From JANXQG01 sp963719885 (GTDB lineage: Bacteria; Planctomycetota; Planctomycetia; Pirellulales; Thermoguttaceae), in contig CAVRDP010000006.1 of NCBI GenBank assembly GCA_963719885.1, positions 335,587 to 399,586 of the forward strand: a stretch of DNA of 64,000 nucleotides. Direction: 5' to 3'. Below the pieces are notes generated by a model. The model saw nothing but the letters and a program-made list of their open reading frames with translations. It was not told the DNA's origin and ran no database searches. The translations under genes and the position numbers were made by a program. This document shows, piece after piece, positions 1-9,995 of this stretch; position 1 is the first letter of the stretch; each line of letters starts with the position of its first letter.

Positions 1-1627
1 GCGTCAGGTACTCGAGGCCGACGTTCTTGAGGAATTGCAGCCGGCTGCGGATTTCCTTGACGGCCTCGGCGGCGATCGTTGCTCCCGTGGCGTCGAGATC
101 CAGGGCGGAAAAGAATTCGGCCGCATCGCTGACGGAAAGCCGGCAAACCTCCGGCAGCGATTTCTCGGCCTGGGCGTCGGCAAGCTGTGCCGCCGTCGTG
201 ATGGTCACTGCGCAGGCCTGGGCGTTGAGTCGGCGACCATGGCATCGCTCACAACCGAGGATCCGCATGTACTTTTCCAGTTGTCGGCGCTGAGGACGGC
301 TGCGCGTGTTGCGGTACTGCGCGAGCAGCTTAGGAACGATCCCTTCGAACGGTCCACCCCATTTGTAGCCCGAGGCCCCGCCCCGCCAGGTGAACGTGAC
401 GTGCTCGTCGCCGGTACCCCAAAGCAGGGCGTGCCGGACCCGTTCGTCGAGTTCTTCCCAGGCCGTTTCCAGCACGCTGCCGGGCGGAAGTCCATGCTTT
501 CGCTCGAGCGTCTCGGCCACACCGCGGAAGATGTGCCGCTTCCATCGGCCCATCTCGCGCCACTTGCCCAACAACTCAATGCAACCTTGCTGAAACGAGC
601 GGCTGGGGTTGGGAATCAACCGCTGCGGATCGAACGTATAAATCTGTCCCAGCCCGCTGCACTCCGGGCACATTCCTTGGGGGCTGTTGAAGCTGAACAA
701 CTGCGGGCTGGGCGGTTCGAAGCTCTTTTGGCAGTGGGTACAGGCGTAATGGGCAGAGAAAGGATGAAGGGTGAAGGATGAAGGATGAATGTCATCTCCC
801 CACTCCCTCTTGGAGAGGGCGGGCACCATGTACCCATGGTCGGGGTGAGGGCTTCCTTCCTCTTCATCCTTCATCCTTCCGCCGACCCACTGCGCGGGTG
901 CCCCGTCCTTTTCTTCTGCGACAATTAAGTTGCCTTCACCCGAACGCAAAGCCAACTCGACGGCCTCGGCCAACCGTGGACGAATCTTTGGGCCGGCCAC
1001 CAGGCGGTCGATGACGACCTCGATGTCGTGCCGCATCTGCCGGTCCAACCGCAGATCATCAGTCAGCCGGACGACGCTGCCATCGACCCGGGCACGGACA
1101 AATCCCTGTTTCAGCAAGTCCTCGAACAGGTCGCGATACTCGCCTTTTTGACCGCGAATGAGCGGTGCAAGCACCAGAAACCGTGTACCGCCCGCCAGCA
1201 ACCCGATCCGATCGATGATCTGCTCCCGCGTTTGCGCCGTGATCGGCCGATGGCACTCCGGACAGTGACCCTTGCCGACACGGGCGAACAAAACGCGGAG
1301 ATAATCGTAAATCTCGGTGATCGTGCCTACCGTCGAGCGGGGATTCGTGCCGCTGGACTTTTGTGAAATCGAGATCGCAGGGCTAAGCCCGGCAATCAAA
1401 TCGACATCCGGCTTGGGCATTTGTCCGAGGAACTGGCGAGCGAAACTGGAGAGGCTCTCGACGTAGCGGCGCTGTCCCTCGGCATACAGCGTATCGAAGG
1501 CCAGTGAGCTCTTGCCGGAGCCGCTGACGCCGGTAAAACAAATCAAGCGATTTCGGGGCAAGACGAGACTTACGTCCCGAAGATTGTGCTCTCGGGCGCC
1601 CTGAATCAGGATGTCGGAATCAGCCAT
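1..1627 (-). CDS. uvrA: UvrA excinuclease ABC subunit A, N-terminal part (cut by window edge)
   Basis: UvrA is the damage-recognition ATPase of nucleotide excision repair, acting with UvrB and UvrC. Reading leftward from the ATG at 1627, about 542 codons are open and run off the left edge. Seen: Walker A GVSGSGKS at residues 33-40, then YAEGQRRYVESLSSFARQF, the SPAISISQK segment, and the zinc-finger region starting at ACTHC and continuing through MCPECSGLG. The ABC signature and second ATPase half are outside the window. Odd point: between the 'ELALRSGEG' strand and the zinc finger, residues about 249-290 are encoded by repeat DNA (759-882) and do not look like UvrA; the frame stays open. Planctomycetes can carry several UvrA paralogues, so which copy this is cannot be told. 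Confidence 0.95.
   Translation of the reverse strand, partial: MADSDILIQGAREHNLRDVSLVLPRNRLICFTGVSGSGKSSLAFDTLYAEGQRRYVESLSSFARQFLGQMPKPDVDLIAGLSPAISISQKSSGTNPRSTVGTITEIYDYLRVLFARVGKGHCPECHRPITAQTREQIIDRIGLLAGGTRFLVLAPLIRGQKGEYRDLFEDLLKQGFVRARVDGSVVRLTDDLRLDRQMRHDIEVVIDRLVAGPKIRPRLAEAVELALRSGEGNLIVAEEKDGAPAQWVGGRMKDEEEGSPHPDHGYMVPALSKREWGDDIHPSSFTLHPFSAHYACTHCQKSFEPPSPQLFSFNSPQGMCPECSGLGQIYTFDPQRLIPNPSRSFQQGCIELLGKWREMGRWKRHIFRGVAETLERKHGLPPGSVLETAWEELDERVRHALLWGTGDEHVTFTWRGGASGYKWGGPFEGIVPKLLAQYRNTRSRPQRRQLEKYMRILGCERCHGRRLNAQACAVTITTAAQLADAQAEKSLPEVCRLSVSDAAEFFSALDLDATGATIAAEAVKEIRSRLQFLKNVGLEYLT
759..882. repeat. Composite repeat inserted in frame in uvrA
   Basis: Three repeat types are stacked here. 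Heptamer-like GGATGAA units at 760-789 are mirrored by TTCATCC units at 862-877. Between them lie a CTCCCTCTTGGAGAGGG / GGGGTGAGGG type segment and one copy of the CACCATGTACCCATGG element. In the uvrA frame it adds about 42 low-complexity residues. Confidence 0.8.
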
Positions 1628-1889
1628 CGATACAAGACCTTGCCGAAACCCTTCATTTTAGGAGAGTATGGGGTCAGCAGGCAACCCATCTTAATCCTCA
1701 AATAGTTGCTAGTTTCCCTAGAATCATCGTATGGAATATTTCTCCCCAAACCCCCAGAACCACCTCTCTTAAACCTATTCTAATGCAAATCGCTATGACT
1801 GTCCGATTCGTTAAACATGGAATAGTCCTTGCTTCCCATACAACCGGTCGGACGCGAATACCACACACTATCATTCCAAGGGGGAAAAA

Positions 1890-3235
1890 ATGAAGATTAC
1901 CTGGACCAGCTTGAAAGGAGTCTGCCTGTTGTTGCTGGGCCTGGCAACGGTAGGCGGAGGGCGAAGTTTCGCCGCGGACACGGACACGCTGAATTTTGCT
2001 GCACTTGCCGATAGCTCGTCGGCAACGAACATGGGCAAGGCCGCAAGTCCATTCAAGGACGAATCTGCCAGCACGCCAGCGAACGCCGCGCCGGCGCAGC
2101 AGCCGCTCCGTCGGCAGCGGCGACGCCAAAAGGTCCGGCCGAACCAGGAATCGTCGCATCGGACGAAGACAGCTTCGCCGGTGCGCCGGGCCGGGTCTGG
2201 TTCCGCGGCGAGTATCTTATCTTGTGGACCAATGGCGCGCACCTGCCTCCGATGGTCTCGACTTATACGGGCGGAGCTGTCGGCGCGACGGTATTCGGCG
2301 ATGACGTGATTCGCAGCGGCACCCATGAGGGTTACCAAATCGACACCGGCATGTGGCTCGACGGCGAACATTGCTGGGGTTTGGAGGCCAATTACTTCGA
2401 CGTTACCGGCCGGCCGGACAACTACGACAGTGGTCAAACCACCGGCAGTACGTTTCCGTTGGTACGGGCATTCTATGATCCGACCATCCCAGGCGTCGTG
2501 CCAGGCTTCGTAGCCGTTCCGGGCATTGCCGCCGGCCGTATTACGGTCGACACGAACGACTATTTCCAGTCGGCCGGGATATGGTTGCGCCACCAGTTGC
2601 AGGCCAGCGAATGGTCGACCAACGACAGCGACGTCAACTGGACGGATTCTTCCGCCCGGACGTTCCGCCTGGACGCTATCGGCGGTTATCGCTTCGCACG
2701 GCTGATCGACTCCGTGAATGAACAGGACAGTGAATTTGACCCGAGTCTGAACCAGTATACCAACATCAACAATTATCGGACCGTCAACGACTTCAACGGC
2801 CTCGAACTGGGATTGGACGCCGTCTACACCTTCAGTCACTGGTCGCTGGATGTTGTCGGCAAGGCCGCAGTCGGATTCAACAACCAGAACGTAAGCTTGT
2901 ACTACCTGACTGAACTCGACACCACGAACTCGGGCGGTGGACCGTTGCCTCCGTCGACCGCGTCGCCGGAGATCTCGCGAAACTGTTTCTCGGTGATTCC
3001 GCAGCTCGAATTGAATCTCGGGTATCAGGTCACGGACCACCTGAAGGTCACGGGGGGTTACGACTTGCTCTACTGGACGAACGTCGTTCGCGCGGCGTCT
3101 CAGATCCCCGTTGGGCCTGGAACTCCCGCCTATCCCATTGGATCGGCGACCGTCTTCAGCCCCGTGCCGCCGACCGGGAACATGACGACCTTCAGGGCCG
3201 AGGGGTTGCATCTGGGCGCCGAACTGCGGTTCTGA
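1890..3235 (+). CDS. BBP7 family outer membrane beta-barrel protein (frameshifted)
   Basis: Planctomycete BBP7-type surface barrel. The start at 1890 follows GGGGG AAAAA spacing and gives a signal peptide ending near RSFAAD. After a Pro/Ala-rich linker the frame changes between about 2090 and 2110, and the barrel continues with GRVWFRGEYLILWTNGAHLP, a start typical of the family. It ends with the barrel-like strand GLHLGAELRF. The change needs one base added (a -1 difference), so this is either a consensus error or a true pseudogene. The barrel part is about 340 residues, normal for the family. It is the first of three neighbouring surface or secreted genes that each carry one frame change. 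Confidence 0.8.
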
Positions 3236-3256
3236 GCAAAGGGCATGTCAAGACGA

Positions 3257-3292
3257 AAAAGGGCAGGAAACCGCGAGGTCCCCTGCCCTTTT
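3257..3292. terminator. Bidirectional intrinsic terminator
   Basis: An 11-bp stem AAAAGGGCAGG / CCTGCCCTTTT with a 14-base loop lies between the convergent BBP7 and PEP-CTERM genes. It has T-rich exits on both strands. Confidence 0.75.
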
Positions 3293-3378
3293 CCTTTGGG
3301 AGGATCGACAAACGTGCGTTATTGGGAGGTTGACTCAGCGATTCTCCATTCTCCATTGGTTAAAGTCGTCCACGCGGT

Positions 3379-5137
3379 TCAGGCCACGAGGGCAATGCGC
3401 CGGGCCTTTCGGCGAACTCGATAGACAAGCAGGCCAACGACACCTGCTCCCAATAGGACGCAGGTTGACGGTTCGGGCACCACGGCGAACTGGCTACCGC
3501 CCGAGTTGAGGTTGTTGACAATCGCCCACGAGGTCCCTACGCCGCCGGGACTCACAGCGACGCCCCAACTTCCGGCCAATTGGCTCAACGGTATTTTATC
3601 CGTCACCTCATACTCCTGCAGGAACGCCGAAAGCGAACCGGCATAACCCTGCATGGCCGGTGTGACCGCAGCCCCTTTCGATGTGAGGGTGCTCGCGTTC
3701 ACCCATTGGTTCTGGCTGTCCAACTCGGCGAGGTAGGTACTGTAGACGGTCGAGATTTGTCCGCCGTCCATCGAGGTGTTGATGGCATCGTCAAACGACA
3801 TTTGCATGGCGAGGGTCGTCGTGCCGGAAACTCCCCCGATATCGACGACGTCGCTGGACAAGTTCCAAACGTCCGAGCTCAATGGGAATGCCGGCGATGG
3901 TTGTCCCCTGCCGGTTCCGAACTTGTTCACGCCGTTCTCGTCGTTGTTTCGATTGCGCCAGGCCATGGTCACGGTCATGGCGCTGCTGACCGCCGTGCTG
4001 TCGAGGATCTGGCACTCGCTGCCGACGGTGCCGGTCCCGCTCGAAATGGTAGGAACACCGCCGCCTCTTGCAATGATCGTGTTGGTGTTCGGCGAATTCT
4101 TATAGCTGGCTTTCGTACCGGCCGTGCCGGCGTATTCCACGAGCGAAGAAAGGCTGTTCAACGAGGAGAACGAAGCAATCTGCGCATTTGCCGCGATCGG
4201 CGCCGAGAGCGGCGCGCCGAATTGTTGTACCGTGCCCCCGGAAACCGGGCCGCCCGTGGCCGCAAAGCCCACGTTGGCGGCGGAGACCTTATAGTCCACA
4301 CCGAGCGAGGGATAGTTCGTGGTGTCGTGGACCGAAGCCGCTTCGCCGGTGACTACGCTCAAACTGGCAGAGTCGCTGTACTTCACCTTACCCATGCCTG
4401 AGACTTCGATCGACAAGGGCACGGAAACGGTCCCGCCGTGGTTGATCGTTGTGTCGGCGAACACTTGTCCGACGCTGGTCACTGCGCACGATCGTAGCGT
4501 TGTTCGAACCCCCTGTGGAGGTCACCGAATAGCCGGTCAGCGGCACCATGGCGCCGGAGAGAAGTCCGCCAGGGTCCGCCGTCGGGGTCAGGTCGAGTGG
4601 ACTCTTCTTCGAATCGCCGGACACGACCGTAAGTTTCCGTGGCTGGAGCGGGTCAATCACCACGGTCGCGGGCAACGAAGTCATCTTCTGGCCGGCGCTA
4701 TTAGTGCCGGAAACCGTCAGGGTTGCATTTTGGGTACCAGACTTCTTCAGCGCGCCGCCGTTGACCTGTCCGTTGAGGGTCACCTCGTCCCCGGCACCCA
4801 GAGGGCCGGACGTCGGCGTAAGGGTTAGGCCAGGGGAAAGCGACGAAATATCCCAGTTCAAACTATTCGAGCTCGAATTCAGCACTATGCCGCTTATATC
4901 CAGGGTGCCCGTCCCGAGAAGAAAGCGGTCGGTGCTCCCGTTCACCGACAAGGAAGCACTCAAACCAAACGAACCGCCAGGAAAAATGCTGGGAGACACC
5001 GAAGTTCCGATATGGCTGGTTTCACCAAACGGTTTAGGAATAATGGTGGCACCACTTGCCGTATAGCCACAGAAGAAAAGAAGGAGGAGAAAAGCGACGA
5101 ACCGTCGCCCCGCCAAGCCATAATGGTTGCGCAACAT
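3379..5137 (-). CDS. PEP-CTERM sorting domain protein (frameshifted)
   Basis: Secreted protein of unknown function. The first part, from the ATG at 5137, has a signal peptide (FVAFLLLLFFCGYTASGA) and Ig-like, Ser/Thr/Gly-rich repeats. The second part, ending at 3379, finishes with VVPEPSTCVLLGAGVVGLLVY followed by an Arg-rich tail, the classic PEP-CTERM signal that is recognised by an exosortase and anchors proteins to the cell surface. The two parts lie in different frames and join near 4470-4490 (GGSNNATIV... to ...TSVGQVFADTTINHGG), which needs removal of one base. Neither part makes sense alone: one lacks the sorting signal, the other the signal peptide. Confidence 0.82.
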
Positions 5138-5593
5138 GAGCCGGAATCCCTTTTATTGTGCTTGCGAGTACGAACGCTGCCTCAATTTGACGCTTGTTTC
5201 AGTTCAGCAGCGCGCGCAGCGACGCCCGTAAGCACTCCGGGACTCGACTACGACGAAAACGCTGCCTCACGGTTGGGTGACTAAGGCCGAACGCCGGTAA
5301 TTCATCTCTGATGAACCCTGCAATCCCTATCATACTAAAACTCGCAAACTTTGCAAGCGATTTGCACGAGCAATCCAAAATATTTTTGGATTATGCCGAT
5401 AAAACCACCTCGCGGGAATTGCCCACAACCCATAATTTTCGCCATAACTTGCGTAGCCAAAAGTAGTTACGCATATTGCCAGGTTGTTCCTTGTGGCCAG
5501 ATCGCTACACAAGTTAGAACGGGCAAGACGATAAAAAATTCGCCTCGGGCCCAAAATTAGTGATCGAATGATCAGATGATCGGAGCGAGAAAG
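5138..5593. other. Intergenic region
   Basis: Contains the upstream region of the PEP-CTERM gene and the 3' flank of the second BBP7 gene. It is AT-richer than its surroundings. No gene or clear hairpin is supported. Confidence 0.5.
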
Positions 5594-7241
5594 CTACCAA
5601 TCCCACTCGATTCCACAACTCACGCCGTCGTAGAATACCGAGCCTTTGGTGTTGATGAGATTGACGGTGCTCTCCGGAACCGAGGAAAACTCCATCTGCT
5701 CCGGAGCACGGGCAATGTCGCCCACCCACAACATGTCGTAGGATACGTGCCCGACAAGGTTGGGCAAGAACTTGTAGCTTCCCGACACGCCGAACCCGCC
5801 GGCAAAAGCGATATTGGCCTGCACATGCGCTAGACGGATCGTACCTGTTTCCCAGGGGCTCGCTATTAGTTAATTGCGAGTAAGGCAATGCTGGGTCGGG
5901 GACATTGCCGCCACCGTCGAAACCAAATCGGGTCTGGATGAGACTGAACTGGTGGGCGAAGTTTATGAACATGCCGGCATTGCCGTGCGTATCCACGCAC
6001 CAGCGACAAAAGCGATACTCGAGTTTTCCGCCCGACTGAAATCCCAGCAGCGTGTTGTAGGTGGCCACCGAATAGTCACCAGCATGCGTGAATTCCGGCG
6101 CCGGTGGTGTTGTCGGCGTGTAAGTTGCGGCCGCGTACTCTTTGCCCGAGCTTTGGTAGTCGAACTTTTCGTTGATGACCATGCCTTTCATGCCGAAGAA
6201 GTACGAGTAGTAATAGCCGTGCTGGCATTCGCGATACCAGTGGCCGTTGGGATTCATCACGAGTTGATCGGGCTGATTGTGGCCGTTAAAGCGATAGTTC
6301 AGTTCGAATTCATTGAAATTGCTGGTATAGCTTGACGACATCGTATCGGAGCGATTGAATGCCTGGTCGTAATTCAGGCCGCGTTGCGAGAATGACTGGG
6401 CTATCAGTTCCTGTTGTTTCCCGTTAAGTGGCAGAAAAATAGGGAAGGGGCTGGTCAAACTTCCCTGGTAATACAGAACCGTCGGCGGCACGAGGGGAAG
6501 AATCTGTTGGATGTAAGGCGTTGTGTCGTAGAACGGGATGATCGATCCGTTGACCGTCAGCGAGGACGAGAAGTTCTCGAAACCGTTGAAGCCGAATTCG
6601 AGGAAGTGGTCCCTCTCTTCGCCGTCCCTTCCCAGGAACCGGCTGATCGTCAGGCCCCAGGCCGGGCTGACCGTTTGCGTCGGCGTGTGGACCTCCAAAG
6701 CCGCGGTCTGGATCTCGTCGTTCAAGTACTGATCATAGTTCACCTGGGTTTGGACGCCGCTGCTGGTGACGACAACGCTGCCCGCGGGAAGGGGACCGGC
6801 TCCCACGGAATTCGTTCCCAGCCGTTGATTGGCGGGTCGCGTCATGGCCATCACCGAAACTGAGGTATCGGCGGACCACGTCGGCGGCAAGCAGTGTCCA
6901 CCACCACACCATTCACAAACCCCCGAGGGCGTATCGCCGAATATGCCGCCAATCGGCGTTTGATGTTCACCCACCAGAGTTGGGTCGGGGTCGGGCATGC
7001 TGTCGGGCATGGGAGACGGTTTCGGCTTTTCGCTTGACGGAATGACCTCCGCGTGGCCCTCCGGTGTTGGTTGAGGTGTGGCCCAGTCTCCGTCTCCGGC
7101 CCACGCCCGATGGCCAAGAAGCAGTCCGACCCACGCCAGGGTCACGAGAACTGGTTTCACGACCTCAGACCACCGACAAGAGCGGCCGCCAAAACCCGGT
7201 CGTGAAACCAGTTCTAAAATGCGCCGAATAGCGATTTTCAC
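5594..7241 (-). CDS. BBP7 family outer membrane beta-barrel protein (frameshifted)
   Basis: Second BBP7-like barrel. I prefer the GTG at 7241 because GGAGG lies nine bases upstream; an ATG at 7256 would contain that site. The N-terminus has a signal peptide ending LLLGHRAWAGDG, then a Pro-rich stretch and a Cys-rich segment CEWCGGGHCLPP. Barrel strands follow (ALEVHTPTQTVSPAWGLTI, FNEFELNYRFNGH, YYSYFFGMKGMVINEKF). Near 5825 the frame breaks; one base removed restores the C-terminal strands GFGVSGSYKFLPNLVGHVSY and the final GVSCGIEWDW. Odd: a perfect 18-bp inverted repeat lies inside the signal-peptide coding part. Confidence 0.78.
7147..7215. repeat. Palindromic element inside the BBP7 signal-peptide coding region
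   Basis: Arms AGAACTGGTTTCACGACC (7147-7164) and its exact reverse complement (7198-7215) enclose 33 bases. The 69-bp unit equals 23 codons, so it does not disturb the frame. Confidence 0.85.
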
Positions 7242-7772
7242 CAGACTGTCCTCCATAATATCCTTCGCGAGGTCTTGCGCACCCGGGCAACGTCAGCGGA
7301 AATCCTTTGCCTCGTTTATCTTGGCCAGCCGACTCGCCGGTCATGGTTCGCTCGCCGTCTTCTCCACACAGTACGAGGATGCGAACAACTGCCTAATCGA
7401 CCAGTTTTTGCCCGCAGAACACAAATAATCGTTAAAATCCTCCTGAAGGCTCCGAATTATGTTATCGACAAAATCTATTTGATAGTAAAATCTATTGCAA
7501 ATTACCTATCTTTACAACCGGCCGCAACCGCGGCCGTTCGTCAAGCGGAGTTCATTCCGTTTGTCTCAAGAGCAAGGCACCGGAATAAATTCCGTTTTTT
7601 GCCAACGCCTGCCCGCCGGGCAATGAATTTGATAGAATTCTCCTTCTTACGGCCCGCGAGGGCCGATTTTCCAGACGCCTTTTCTGAATTACCTCGCTCG
7701 CTTGGCCGGAGCCGGCCGATCGGGGTGCTATTGGGTGGCGTCTACGGCCCTTTCTAGCGGGAACTCGCCACC
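7242..7772. other. Divergent intergenic region
   Basis: Lies between the BBP7 gene (leftward) and the SEC-C/TPR gene (rightward). AT-rich runs around 7430-7500 probably hold promoters for one or both. No gene is supported. Confidence 0.5.
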
Positions 7773-9893
7773 ATGGCCCTTGACGCTTATTCCCTTTGTC
7801 CGGGCGGAACCGGCAAGAAAATCAAGTTCTGTTGCCCCGACTTCTTATCTGAGCTGGAGAAGATCGATCGCATGATCGAAGGCGAGCAGTTCATCGCCTG
7901 TATCCAACATATCGATCAGCTCGAAGAGAAGGGCCAATGCCGGGCCTGCCTGATGGCGATCAAGTCGGAACTCCTGCGCGTGACCAACCAACTCGACGGG
8001 GCGCCGGCCTACGTGGCCAGCTTCGTCGACCGCTTTCCGCAAAATTCCACGGCCTGGTCCGAATCGGCCTTGCTGACAGCGGTCTCGGAAGGCGGCCAGG
8101 CAGCCATGGGCAAGCTGCAGCGAGCCATCGCCCTGTGCGACGGCCATATTCAAAGCCGCGTCTATGAGGCGGCCGCCGTTGTCGGCAACGTGTTGATCCA
8201 AGAAGGTCATTGGGTGGCCGGCCGGGCCTTGCTCCAGTTTCTGACCACGTTAGATCCGCAAGATCGCGAGACGGTGGAACGACTGATCCAAATCGACCGA
8301 TCGGCTGAGATTCCTCTACTACTGAAGAGTGATCCGCCGATGCTGGATTGTCCGCCCGACGCCCCCTGGCGGGCAAAGTTTGAAGCGGCTACTGCCCCGT
8401 TGAAGAAGGCCCAATGGCAGGAAACGGCCGATCGCCTGACCGCACTGGCGGGCGAAGCGGCCGACGCACCCGCCGTATGGAATCATCTGGCGTCGGTCCG
8501 TAGCTGGCTGGCCGACGATGCTGGAGCACGGGAGGCGCTGCGGAAGTTCGCCACGTTGTCCGTCGCTTTGGAAGATGCCGTGGAATCTGAAGCCATGGCG
8601 ATGTTGATGAGCGAATCGCCGTTGGGCGATGACGTTGAAATCGTTCGCTGGACGTGGCCGGTCCGCGACTGGCAGCGGCTGCACGAATCGCTTCTGTCTG
8701 ATCGCCACGTAGTCCCGGTTCCGGTCGACGGATCCCAATGGCCGGTCGACGATTCCCCTCCGCCGCGAATGGCGGGAATGTTGCTCGATCGTGTCGCACT
8801 GGGCAGCGACGACGGCTTCTCCTTAGACACCATGCCGGGCGTCCTCGGGCAATTGCTCTTGTTCGGCCGGGAGACCGATCGGGCGGCACGGCTGGAAATT
8901 GTTGGCCTGACGAAGACCGAAGCCGATCAGGCCAAGGCGATTCTTCGCCAGGCCGGCGGCGACAGCCTGGAACCGGAGCCGGAAGAAACGCTTATGGCAA
9001 AGACATCCGCCAGCCATCAACTGATCGCGCATCGCTGGGTTCCACCTCGTGGCGCGCCAAGAGCCCAGGTGGATGCGTTGCTGGTCCAGGATTTCCGCCA
9101 AGCGCTGCTGAACCGCTGGCCGGACCATCCGCTGGGCGTTCTCGGTGGTCGATCGTTGCGACAAGCGGCCGCCGATCCCGCAGCCCGAGTGAAGGCCCTG
9201 GCGGCCATTCTCGTCATGCAACAATGGTCGGGCCGTTCTCCGGCGGAGTTCGATTTCAACGATTTGCGGTCCCAACTCGGCCTGCCGACCCTGGGGCCGA
9301 TCGAGCCGCAGCTTGGCGAGGTCCGCTGGCTGCCGCTGGTGCGTCTCGTCCGGGTCGAGGTGGAAAAATTGTCAGACGACGACTTGGTGCTCGCCTTCCA
9401 TCGCGCCGGGCTGTATCACGCCTGGGACGCCGCGCGGAAGTTTGCCCGGGCCGTGATCGATCGCCCGGTCTTCGCCCGCCGCCCGGAACGCATGGAGGCC
9501 TATCGACTCCTGGCCCAATCGGCGACGACCTTGGAGGATGGCATGGCAAGCATCGACGAAGGACGTCGCAACGCGCTTTCCAACGGCCAGTCGTGTGCCG
9601 TTTGGGATCTGATGGAGCTCTCGTTCCGCTTTGGGCACGGCGACGTTGAACCCGCCATGCAGTTGATGCAGCACATCGAGTCGCGACATATCCAGGAACA
9701 GGGCGTGGCCCAGGCCTTGACGCAGTTGTTGATCAATGTTGGGCTGTTGAATCCCGATGGAACGCCCGTCGCCGCGCCCGGCCGCCGCGCCGCGGCCGAG
9801 GTTCCCTCGCCGGCCGCCGAGTCCTCGAAGCTCTGGACCCCTGGCAGCGAATCGCCCGGTTCCGGCGGCAAGCTCTGGACGCCCGGCAGCTAG
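7773..9893 (+). CDS. SEC-C-like motif, TPR-type planctomycete protein
   Basis: Soluble 706-residue protein of unknown function. The N-terminus carries DAYSLCPGGTGKKIKFCC, a SEC-C-like metal-binding motif (family form C-P-C-G-S-G-K-K-x-x-x-C-C) in which the second Cys is replaced by Gly. The body is helical with TPR-like spacing (for example AAVVGNVLIQEGHWVAGRAL). The extreme C-terminus repeats the short motif KLWTPGS twice, once before and once after a Ser/Gly/Pro linker, and ends on it. Start at the ATG after GCCACC; the ribosome site is weak. ribD follows, separated by a 90-bp palindrome. No frame problem seen. SEC-C motifs occur in SecA and many unrelated proteins, so no function follows. 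Confidence 0.75.
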   Translation: MALDAYSLCPGGTGKKIKFCCPDFLSELEKIDRMIEGEQFIACIQHIDQLEEKGQCRACLMAIKSELLRVTNQLDGAPAYVASFVDRFPQNSTAWSESALLTAVSEGGQAAMGKLQRAIALCDGHIQSRVYEAAAVVGNVLIQEGHWVAGRALLQFLTTLDPQDRETVERLIQIDRSAEIPLLLKSDPPMLDCPPDAPWRAKFEAATAPLKKAQWQETADRLTALAGEAADAPAVWNHLASVRSWLADDAGAREALRKFATLSVALEDAVESEAMAMLMSESPLGDDVEIVRWTWPVRDWQRLHESLLSDRHVVPVPVDGSQWPVDDSPPPRMAGMLLDRVALGSDDGFSLDTMPGVLGQLLLFGRETDRAARLEIVGLTKTEADQAKAILRQAGGDSLEPEPEETLMAKTSASHQLIAHRWVPPRGAPRAQVDALLVQDFRQALLNRWPDHPLGVLGGRSLRQAAADPAARVKALAAILVMQQWSGRSPAEFDFNDLRSQLGLPTLGPIEPQLGEVRWLPLVRLVRVEVEKLSDDDLVLAFHRAGLYHAWDAARKFARAVIDRPVFARRPERMEAYRLLAQSATTLEDGMASIDEGRRNALSNGQSCAVWDLMELSFRFGHGDVEPAMQLMQHIESRHIQEQGVAQALTQLLINVGLLNPDGTPVAAPGRRAAAEVPSPAAESSKLWTPGSESPGSGGKLWTPGS

Positions 9894-9905
9894 AATTCCA
9901 GGGGC

Positions 9906-9995
9906 AAATTCCAAATCTCAAATCCGCGTTTGTTTGGAATTTTGAATTCAGAACTTGGAATTTGTTTGAGATTTCGGATTTGAGATTTGGAATTT
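9906..9995. repeat. Palindrome abutting the ribD start codon
   Basis: AAATTCCAAATCTCAAATCC at 9906-9925 (plus a G) is mirrored by its complement at 9975-9995. The loop has related TTTGGAATTTTGAATT units. The ribD ATG starts at the next base, so the element forms the whole immediate 5' leader. Confidence 0.85.

Noticed and set aside
1871..3211. 446-residue minus-strand frame opposite the first BBP7 gene
   Set aside because: Arg/Val-rich shadow; the plus strand has a signal peptide and barrel motifs.
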